Shown here: piece by piece, positions 1 to 17,800 of the stretch
Position numbering within the stretch: the stretch's first letter is position 1
Layout of the letters: every line of letters starts with the position of its first letter
NCBI GenBank assembly: GCA_019649035.1
Contig: BMAT01003899.1
Coordinates: 178,321-212,016 of the forward strand
Length of the DNA: 33,696 nucleotides
Direction of reading: 5' to 3'
Source of the DNA: Elysia marginata
Taxonomy: Eukaryota > Mollusca > Gastropoda > Plakobranchidae
Position numbers and translations under genes: made by a program
The notes under the pieces: model-generated
The model's input: only the letters and a program-made list of their open reading frames with translations
Databases searched by the model: none
Told to the model about the DNA's origin: nothing

Positions 1-6837
<6,837 letters not shown>

Positions 6838-6854
<17 letters not shown>

Positions 6855-7125
6855 AGGCTTGAAACCATTATGGAGATTGACACAATCTTCACACCAAGAA
6901 ACCAGACACTTGACATATTGTGGAGATTGACATAAACTTCACACCAAGAAACCAGACGCTTGACTTATTGTGGAGATTGACATAAACTTCACACCAAGAA
7001 AGCAGATGCTTGACATATTGTGGAGATTGACATAAACTTCACACCAAGAAAGCAGACGCTTGACATATTGTGGAAATGGCTTGAAACCATTGTGGAGATT
7101 GACATAAACTTCACACCCACAAACG
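6838..7125. repeat. 50-bp tandem array starting in the P450 stop region
   Basis: The marker TGGAGATTGA recurs at 6871, 6921, 6971 and 7021, exactly 50 bases apart, and again at 7093 after a 22-base extension. Each unit contains CACACCAAGAAAC followed by CAG or, in degenerate copies, related triplets. The segment across the P450 stop (CACCCAGAAAC then TAG) aligns with the same half-unit. The 14-mer GGCTTGAAACCATT of the first unit (6856-6869) reappears at 7078-7091. The array lies in the presumed P450 3' UTR. Confidence 0.95.
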
Positions 7126-10100
7126 AGATAAGAATTTTGCCAAGGTTCACACAAACGTCTATCCAAAATCTAAAAAAAGAAAAAAGAACTGACACTTGTG
7201 GAGTTTCGCAACCCCGTTTGTTTAAGTTACTCAATACTTCAGAATCACGACCATAAACAACACACTGATTAAAATGTACTTAAAAAGTTTGAGATACACG
7301 TTGCCGTGCCAAAGCAGACCGATGCATCTACAAAATTCATTATTTTTTTGCACACATGGACGCCCATAACCATTCTGCCTCTTCTCGCACAGGCAGGAAG
7401 TCGTATATTCACTATAAATAAGATACATGTTGTTCACTTTGGCAACTAAACAGACTTGCATTGCTATAGGAAAAACCTAATGTGAATTTTCAAAAGTTTT
7501 TCTAAGTTTACTTAAATTTTAAAAAAGTGCTCCTGTACCTCTATTTCCTGTTCATTTAAAAAAAATAATTAAAAAATTTCATACTCTTTGTTCTAAAAGT
7601 AAAATAATGTTCATTGGAAATAATAGTTTTCTCTTAAATCTAAAAACTTTGAATGTGGGTAGTCATAAAGAAATGAACATTGTAGTACTTGACTTTTCTG
7701 TAGATCAAGTCATGTTTTTTATCTATTAACTCATTACAATTTTCCTGAGAGTTTTGCATATTATTATGTAAGTGAGCCATTTGCAACAAAGCATCCTAAT
7801 TCAGATCCCAGATACTGTATACATGTCTCAAGCCCATGGTGAATGAGTTGGAAGCCGCAATTTTTCACCCTCAAAGTAGTCCCTGTATTCAACACATTTT
7901 CTAAGCTTTAATCATAGTCAATTATTTCATACAGTTATCAATTTGTTAAAGGTATTACAATTTTTGTTAATAGGAAATGTAAGAAAAAAAACCCAAGAAA
8001 CACTGGACCTTTAAGTTTAATTGGCTTTTTTCAAGACCATCAATTTAGTGTGATTTGAAAGGGATAGGCTAACTTTCTCAATTTTTTAGCCCCCCACAAA
8101 AAAGTCTTTTCTAGCTGAAAATTCACCTCTCCTTCCATTATGAAACGATTCCACAACATTTCAAATCTGAATTCACTTTTATATGAATATTTTCTATATC
8201 CAGGATCCACTACCAACTTTATCTTTATTTTGTAACACATACTGACAATAACAAGTTAAGTTTCCTTCTTATGGAGTTCAAAATACGTGTATCTGAACTG
8301 AACATCTATAATAGTATAAAGAATGTCATTACTCACAATCTTCTAATTTTTCTGTAGTATATAACATTCTATTGTGTATTGGGAATGCGATAAGACACAT
8401 TTTCTTTCTTGCCCACAAGTAATTGGCTTCAAAGGGGCAATTTTCCAAAAAGAACAATAATTTGCATTATGATCGCATTCACAATTGGTGGAACTCAACT
8501 CTGCTTGTCAACAAACACATTCAGTCCCAAGGTATTGAGTTGATGTAGATTTCACAGCAATCCATCTGCCACTCTTTTAAGATCAAACCTGCCAAGATAA
8601 GATTGAGAGGCTAACAGCCCCATCTCTGTAAACTGCAAAGAATTACTATCTGTTACAAAGATGGAAGCTTAGCTTTTCTAAAGGTAAGTTTGCAAAATTT
8701 TACACAAGAAATAACAACAAAGGGCTTGGCAAAACAATACGTACTATAGTTTTATTTTTGATTCAGCCATAAATTTTAAAAGAAACAATTCTACAAAACT
8801 ACAGAGCTACACAAAATAAGATAGAAATATTTTATTATTTGCAACTTATATTCACATAAAAATAAATTATATAAAAGCATAGTAATTGTATAAAGACTGA
8901 AAATGTACAATCTGTAAATAAACAAATCTAAAAATAAGAAACATGGAAGATGCTCTGTGTGCAAACAAGCTTACATTTTTACACAAATAATGTAAAAAAA
9001 AAAACACAACCAAAAATGATTTACTCAGGCCATAGTAAAAATGTTTGTCAGAAGATAATCGACAATACAGGTACAAAAGCTCTCAGCAAGTAGACCTCCC
9101 TGCTTTAACAAGGTATAAGGAAAACCTTGTTTTGAGGACTGACAGAACTTTCCCCATAAGTCCATCTAGCAATACTAAATAGATGTTACAACTGCAAGTG
9201 CATGTAAATGCTGGTGTCCATTAAAACCATTTTTAAAGACCACAAAGATTGAAAATAATACTGAACCATCAGCTTTCTAAAAACAAAAAAAAATTTGATG
9301 CCGAAGAGGTAGGTTTATTTTTTCGTAAGTAAATTAGTTTTAGCTTAACCTGAGTCCTGTTGGGAGTTGTGAAAAATTGACACTACCGGTGGAGTATAAC
9401 CAATCACTGTCAGCAATGTAAACACACAGCCAAACTGTTTCCAGAGCACTGCGGCCTGGCCATAATGCTAATGTATGAACTCAAATAAACTTCAGCTCAA
9501 GCTGACAGCCAGATAGAAAATCAGGCAAGGAGGCATTGATAATGACGCCTTAAAGAAAAAGGAGGTGGGTTAGTAGGCCCACTGCTGTTAATTGTTAGAG
9601 GTGACTTTGCTACTTTTTATATTTTAATGTTCTTTGATACGGTACATGGAAGATGTTAAGCTTAGGCATTGGAAATGATTTAAAATATTAAAAAATCAAA
9701 GCACTGGCAAGCATATTTATAATAAAAATTATGCAAATTTGCATGAACTCTTCAAATCTCGTAATTTTTTAAATGAATTTTTTTTTTTGTAAATTGCTAA
9801 ACAAATGGATAATACATGCATTTAAAAAATGCATAATTGAATTGTAAAAATATAAAGAATATAGAATGTGTGATATCATTTACACAGTAGAAAGGACACA
9901 ATCATATTTTGATTACCCGGTAAAATGTTAATATAATTTGCAAAATTTGAAAATATTATCGTATTAGAAGCTTGAATTAAAATTTTTAGACTTATCCAAA
10001 TTTATAGTATATGTTAGAAAAAAAATGCATTTCTGGTAATAGGACAAAGCAATAAAAAAAATTTTCTCCAAAGTATGTAAAGATTGATTGAAATTTTTAT

Positions 10101-11679
10101 ACAATCCAAAAGCCTGCTTTTTTGATTATATAGCGCATTTATATAAATTCTATTGATATTATTATACACATTTAAAATTTGTTAAAAAAAAAGTAAGAAA
10201 ATATAATATAACTAAAAAACAGTCTGTGATATTTCAGCTTTTAATTAGCTAATAGACTGTACTTTGAAGAAAAATTGACTTTTTATTCTTTTTAATAATG
10301 TCAGAAAAAAAAACAAACCCAACTGCACTATCATCAGAAATCCATAAATATAATTTTTCTGCCATGCCTCTCTCACAATTTTCAAAATATTTCTGTAATG
10401 CTCATGCCTGAAAATTCAAATACAGCGATTGGTAAAAGCTTACAAGCTTATTAGACTCAAATAAATACTGACAACTCATAAAATTCATTGCTTAAATTAA
10501 ATTTAGACTTGATTCAGGTTTCATTAATTTAAAATGTAAATGGACGCTGTAAAACAACTTAAGGTTTTTTTTTACTTTGATTTTCCCTTAAAAAATCAGT
10601 TTTCAATGATGTGCAAGTTTAAATACATTTTTGGTATATAGAAAAAGAAATAAAAAATTGGCTCATATTTTTAGTCATTTTGATTAATTTAACATTAATT
10701 TACAAGGCAAAAATGAATCTGATTCACAACAACCTGTTTATGATATGTTTTTACACAATGTTAGAGAGAGCTTGGTCAGTAGAATTATACATACATTGTT
10801 ATTTGTCAGATCTTTGTAAGTTTCGGTTAAGAAAAAGCACCAATATCAGAGATTCCAAAATCATGTAAACACTTGCAGAAATCAACCCAAAAATGGTTTT
10901 AAAGTTGAATGAAAATCAGGATGTGGAGAACCAGGCTCTGGTATGAAATACCTAAAACTTGAAAGACATACTTTTGAATGAGAGCTCATAACATTTTTTT
11001 ATAATTCTAAGAAAAGAGAAACTAAGTGTTTGACAAGACAATTTAACTTTGAACCATTAGAGTAGTGCCCACAAATAACTTTCTATAGGTGAAGTCAAAC
11101 ACTTCTGACATGTAGATTTGCGCAGTCCAGGATGCAGTTTTTAAATACAGACAAAACGATCAAAATAGTTTTTGGCTCTAAGGAAAAAACTTAAGATAAT
11201 AATTGCACATTTTGATTTTTTGTTATGAAAAAATTGAAAGAAACTAATAACTTACAATAAAAAGCTCTTGCCTCTGTTAAAAAATTCAATGCTTAAAAAA
11301 AATATTTTCCTTGCTTATAACCTAATAACATTTCTTTTTTGGTAGGATATTGCTTCTTGATATAAAGCAAAGAAACAAGTTCACTGGCATCACATTATTT
11401 ACAAAGCCATGAGACCTAAGCTCGTAGAGGGGCTAAGATAGATATTGTTATACGTAAGTATCAGCGCCATCTTAATATTATACAGCAGTGAGTGTTCTGT
11501 GAACAGCTCAAGCACTCTAGATATTTACAAGACAAAATGCAGGAAAGGACCATATTGTTCAAAGCAGCCATACAGGCTGACTGGTTGGAGCATAAAGGTC
11601 TCTGACCAGCAGATACATTACAAGCGTCAGCCATAGGCTATTTTTGCATAACCTGACGGAGAGAGAGAAAAGACCTTAT
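7126..11679. other. Convergent intergenic/3' UTR region, no gene seen
   Basis: 4.5 kb of AT-rich sequence between the P450 stop (+) and the wls stop (-). It should contain both 3' UTRs. An ATTAAA at 7268-7273 is one possible P450 polyadenylation signal. Several TTTATT runs (for example near 8830) could serve wls on the minus strand, but none is decisive. Open frames here are short with no recognisable motifs. Confidence 0.6.
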
Positions 11680-11882
11680 TCAGTCAGCAGCAGTCTTGGC
11701 CATGAATGAGGTCAGGTTGGAGCCTTCAGAAGCCGAGGTCGAAGGTACCTGGGTGAGCTGAACTTCCTCCTCATGACTAAGCGTATCTATGTCAGCATCA
11801 GAGTCCGCTGCAAAGTGCTTATGGGAAGGAGCGTACAGGGCCAGCAATGCCATCACATAAACATTCCACATCCCGTACACAC
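11680..11882 (-). CDS. wls: wls exon 13 (last transmembrane segment, tail, stop)
   Basis: Starts by completing Gly494, reads [20 protein letters not shown] and then an acidic, Ser/Thr-rich cytosolic tail ending MAKTAAD with TGA at 11682-11680. The tail diverges from vertebrates and lacks the C-terminal KEAQE ER-recycling signal described for them. Confidence 0.95.
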
Positions 11883-14800
11883 CTAAGAAAAATAAATCAC
11901 GGTTAAGTCTTATGAAGCCACTAAATAGACATTTGTCTATAACGAAAACTCTTAGACCTAATAGTTTCTATCTAGAAAGTTAAAAACTCAATCAAATGAA
12001 AGTTAAAAGCTTCCATTTGGCTCCTTCACAAAACTCAATTTCACTTCAGTAGTTGCATTGTTCATTAACTGAACATTTTGAAAAGACATATATCATGCAT
12101 TTCAAAATTCTATCCTTCTAAAGTACGTATGTTCTTTTACGTAATTTATTTGTAAAAATAATGTAAACCAGATTGATAAGAGTCTGCTTACACTATTTAC
12201 CACTCTTTTTTAAATCGTTCTCTTCTTGAATTAGCAAAAAAAAAACAAAAAAAAAATACAATGGAATCCACTTAATTTATTGAAGGGTATTTTTACAAGC
12301 CCAATTCCACTTCAAAGGTGCTCTCAGGGCTTGAGTCCCAATGACAATTTACGGGCTGCCACCCAGAGACTAGCGGGGATACCATGACTTAGCCTCAGCC
12401 GGTCACATTATACTGACATTGACCCAACCAGTAGGGGCCCGGACTGTGCTCGGCTTGAATCCACTTAAAGTCAACACCTTTAAGGGAACTCTTGCTTAAA
12501 GTCAACTCTGTTTTGCGGTCCCATTTCATATTTCTTTATATTTTTGTAATGGTTAAAGTCAACTCTTGCTTAAAGTCAACACATTTTTCCAGTCCCGAGG
12601 GTGTGGACTTTATCAGGATTTCACTGTAATAACAAAAAAAAAAGCTAAAAAACAAACAAACCAAAACTTTGACTGAGCAGCAAGTTTATATCATTAGCAT
12701 ACCAGTGAGAAAAGCGCTGGTATATTCCAGGGTTATATCTTCATCTCCCCATTTCCACTCTCCTTCGCTGACTTGGCCCAGGATGAAAAAGATGACAGTA
12801 AGGGCTGCACACAATAATGTTACAATCATCAAAAACTTGAAGCGGAAAATGAGACCCTGTAGAAATAACAAAGAGCATCTATATAACATCAGGACATTTG
12901 GAAAGAAAAAGTGACTGCACTCCCTTTATTTTTTAATACATGATATGAAGCAACACGCTGATAGAGAAGCTCTCTTTTTGCCCAGGGCGTTGTCCACCCA
13001 GGCTTTATTTGAACATTTTTGTTTGTTTTCTCTGAATTTTATATATAATTTCCTGAAGTTATCAAGACAACTCTTAAATCAATAAAAAGAAAATAGTAAG
13101 CAAAGAACAATTATTTTCTTAAAAAAAAAAAGATCAACAGAGCCCGGCTTAAATTGAAGTTTTAAACTAAACACATAGCCACTAAATTGGTGACCTACAG
13201 AGTAGTACTTGCGTCGAAATGTACTCATATGCAACAGAGATGTGCGCTTTGTGCTGATGTTCCTAAACACTTTGAACACCAGGTAACAGAGAAACAGGAA
13301 GTAGACACAAGCAGCAACGCTGGCCACGATGATAAAAGTAAACTTGAGCAGATTTAAGGAACACACCTAGAATGATATTGTGGTGGAAACAACAAATTTT
13401 TTTACAATTTAAAAGAATTTAACAAATATGTCTAACGCAAATAATTCAGCTTGAATGATATTCCTATAAATGTAAAATTTATGTTAAAAAAAGGAAAAGT
13501 TGTGTCAATTTACGAATGTTTAGAATCAGTATTTAGAAAAAAAGGGCCCAAAACTATTTTAATGATTACCATTTACAAATTGTTTTAAAGTCCCTATTAT
13601 AATTTGATTGTTTAGGGTTTTATGTTTCTGGGAAGCCAAAATAGGTTGTATTAAAGAAAGAAACTTTTTATACACATATCAAAGAATTGACTTGAAAATG
13701 TTATTTTGAATTTTACAAAGGATACTGCAGCAATAGAACCCACTTCTGATGACCAAATGCTGAAGAATGGATTCACAAGTTGTCTGCCTCTGAAAAATTT
13801 AATAACAAAAGTATAGTTTAAAAAATTTAAAAAGCGCATAATATCCAATTTGTTTGTTTATAGCACATGTAGCACTAAACTACAAAACCAAACACAAAAA
13901 TATATCTGTTTCATATTGACTATGCTACATTGGTTTGACTAAAGTACAGATTTTTTTGAGTACCTTACTAAGTATTGGATTTTATTAAAAAGCCAATTTA
14001 CAAATCATGTGGTAACTACTGAATTGGAAAAGCAAAAAGAAGTAATATGGGATACTCTGGACAAAAAGAATTTATTTGACATACTCTAATGCATTAATGG
14101 TGTGAAAAATTGTTGCATCTAAAGTTACCACCATGACATAAATTATTATCAATAAAAAAACCCAACACCAACTGATAATTCATTGATAAATATATGCAAA
14201 TGTCTCACATCATTGACATTCTCACCTAAATCACATTACCTTAATAACTTATTGTTTCCTATAGTTGGACAAAAGTGTTTGGCTAACAAAAATTTGTTAT
14301 TCTTGGCAAATTCTCTACCTTCCAATGCTTAAAAAAACAGACAAACCTGAAGAGTGAATTTTGGATGCAGTTAAAGAGTTGAAAACTACCTCAACAAGAT
14401 TTTAACAACAACAGTGTAGAAAAAAAAAAACAACTAACATAAAAATTCTATTTTTATGAACTTCTTTTTTATTTTTATGAGTTAAAACTTATGTAATCTA
14501 AGAGAAACAAAGCTATAAAGTGGGTTACAATGGGACACGACCTACCTTTCACACATTTCAAAGATTAACAGAGCCAGACAGGCCAACAGCACAACTGTCA
14601 TATGTTTCCAATAAGCAGAAAGCTTGTTTCTCTCTATCTGGTCCTGATAAATGATAAAATCACATCACAGCACAATTTTAAATAAGCAATATGAAAAATG
14701 AAATTATTACATATGGAATTTTCAAAGGCCACTGCTTGCATTCTTTATCACTGTGCTATATAGCACAATGGAGGGGAATACTAACCATCTTATTATAAAA

Positions 14801-17800
14801 AAAAATTCACCTTCGAATCCTACTCAGACATTACTACTGAACCGATTTGCCTCAAATTTTCACTGAATACAGTTTGGATTTTTTTACTTTGATTTTGAGA
14901 ATAAAAAATGACCAGATGAGCACATGAAATAAACGGCAGGTGTCAGAACATATATTAACTTGGACCCCGGCTAAAATATACTTTATGTTTTAACAACAGC
15001 AGAGTTCATGTTAACATTCAGTGTGATGGCCTAGAGTAATCGCCCCATTGTAACCAGGCGTAACTATTGACACCAGAAGTGATCTAGCTTACTTGGTAGC
15101 AATGTGAACGTGAATTTTTTTTCTTTTTTTTGTTGCAGAGGCTAGATTCTAGATCTAGATTCTGCATTCTTCTTCTTATTAATAATATTTTGGTTCACTC
15201 AGATTTGATTATAACCACCAAAGTGCTTACTAAAACTGTGACTTAGCCTTAGAATTTCATTCAGTGTCATGGCCTCGAGTTTTGATCTCTAGATTTTACC
15301 AAGACTAGATCTAGATCTAGATCTACATTCAGAGGTGACTACTTCATCCCGAGCATGATCGGGCATTCAAAGAAATTCGGCTAGATTCTAGATCTAGGTC
15401 CTGTGAACTATTCTAGATCTCTAGATCTAGATTCTGCATTCTTCTTTTTCTTAATAATAATTATTTTGTTTCACTCAGACTTGAGTATTTATAACCACCA
15501 AAGTGCAAAGATACTAAAACTGTGACTTAGCCTTAGATTTACATTCAGTGTCAACTCAGACGGGAAAGGTTCACTTTTCCCGCAAATAGTGCGGGTTCTC
15601 CACTAGTATTATGTAAAAGTATTCACCAATATTTCCCTAATAACTGTTAGGACTATAATTATTTTTTTGCTAATATAAATTTACCTTTTAAGAGAATAAG
15701 GGCACATTTTGAATAATTGATGGTGAGTCCAACCTTGTACAGTGGAATCCGCGAGAAGTCAACTCGCTTGAAGTGAACTCTCGGTTAAAGTCAACACTTC
15801 GCAACGGTCCCGTTTTTTTCCTTCTTTATTTAAGTTACTTTATTTCGCATTAAGTCAACAGCTTCGGACCTATTTTCGCTTAAAGTCAACACCTCGTGGT
15901 CAAATGGAAAGATATATAGAGAGACCCCAGATGGGTCTTGGGAGAGACAAAGAGGTATAGCGAAGGTGGGTGGGTGGGCGCTCTTTGTTTCCAATCATGA
16001 TTCAAGACACAGCGTGCAGCGCTTGCTCGCCTGCCTGGCCCACAGGCTTGGCGAGGGCTAACCGGCTAGTTGGGGAGAGGGGGAGCTAGTGGGGCTGGAC
16101 AGAAGACAGTGACACTGACAGGTGCTGTATGACGCAATTCACTGATGATTTCCCCACTCCTCCCCGCCTCACCAAACCAGTGCGAACACAGTGTTTATGT
16201 GCACACACACACCTACGCATTCCATCCCTGCATGTACATCTAGGNNNNNNNNNNNNNNNNNNNNNNNNNNNNNNNNNNNNNNNNNNNNNNNNNNNNNNNN
16301 NNNNNNNNNNNNNNNNNNNNNNNNNNNNNNNNNNNNNNNNNNNNNNNNNNNNNNNNNNNNNNNNNNNNNNNNNNNNNNNNNNNNNNNNNNNNNNNNNNNN
16401 NNNNNNNNNNNNNNNNNNNNNNGTGTTGACTTTATCCGGATTCCACTGTATTCCTTACTTAAACTCGCAAAATTGCAGCATTTTACTAGTCAAATAAACA
16501 AAACAAAACCACCTTATGGCTTACCAGCATATGTTCACCGACAAAAATTATCCAGAAAGAAAGCAACATAGCATAGAAAGCTCCATCTCTAATGTCATTT
16601 AGCAATACCATGAAAGGCAGGTTGAAAGCCAAGGTGAACCATTCTACAGGGCCTGACAAATGAGTGAAACAGAATGGTTGTATATATCAAATAAATAAAA
16701 AAGGGTCAACACTTTTCATAACATACATAAACCAAAATATTTAGAACACCCCCCCACCCCCGCCAATGAATACATTACCAAAAATAAAAAAAAAAACGAT
16801 TTAGAATTCAATAGGAATATGAGATATTAACATCAAATAACATAATAAGTTTACATTAAGCCTAGTTCTTCCGTGAGTTCTAAAACTTAGAAGCCTCTAG
16901 ATCTCGTCTCAAATGCCTCATTTTTTTTCCCAAAATACTGTTACAGCCACATTAATTGAACTCAAATTCCTCTTGATTTCTGTTTTACACAATCCAAAAA
17001 GTATTCCTTGAATGTTTTGTTTCTCTTTCTATTTTAGGCAGCCTCACTTTTCAAGAACAGTAATTTCAAAATTCCTGCATCATGCAAATCCTTTTTAGAA
17101 GGAAAAAAATACTTTAATAAACAGTAAATATTCGGGTCAAAGAACTGTTTACAGTACATCCTACAATAAAAATTTCGCTGGACACATTCTCATTTCAGTT
17201 ATTTGAAATTATGATTCTATAGCTCGGTTCTGTGATCTGTCACATATTTAATGGTTTGAGAACACTCCACTTATTTTCTTAATGAATTGATAAACCTGCT
17301 TTAACACTTACTCAGTAAACTCAAGTTTGAGCAGTCCACAGACATTTATGTTTAAAGGATTTTACTGCATACAAAAAATAAATAAAAAGACAGCAAAGAC
17401 CTCTCATTTCAATTCTCTAAGTCAAATAATGACCTATGATTTCTTTTGCAAATTGTATTTAATGGTTTTTGTTTTAAACTAATGCATAAATGGTAAAATA
17501 GGTCATTTTTATTCATTGTGCATGTATATTGGTTATAACAGCCAGACTGAGGCTTTGCAATGAGCTGTATATATATGAAGCGATGGCTTGGTAGACAGAA
17601 AACTATATTTTAAAACATCTCAAAATGATTATTTGCATACTTACAGTTCATGACTGACAAGACGATTCCCAAAGAGAAAAGTGTCCTGAGAAGAGAGGGG
17701 AAAAAGGAAAAAATTGACTTGCGGAAAACACCTACATATAATAAACTTGTATCGTGAAATTGTTATAAGAGAAAAAGGAATGTTATCATTTAAACATTTT

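Larger units (their letters stand above)
14644..16524 (-). other. wls intron 8: duplication, pogo-like element, gap
   Basis: 1.9-kb intron holding a 16-bp perfect palindrome (14752-14767), a diverged segmental duplication (15140-15551), and the transposon with the sequencing gap (15740-16448). Confidence 0.85.

Noticed and set aside
12686..12889. Independent small membrane protein on the minus strand
   Set aside because: It is wls exon 12 with flanking intron read through.
16129..16571. Open frames running through the unknown bases
   Set aside because: They exist only because N codons cannot be stops; the flanks match no protein and belong to a transposon.
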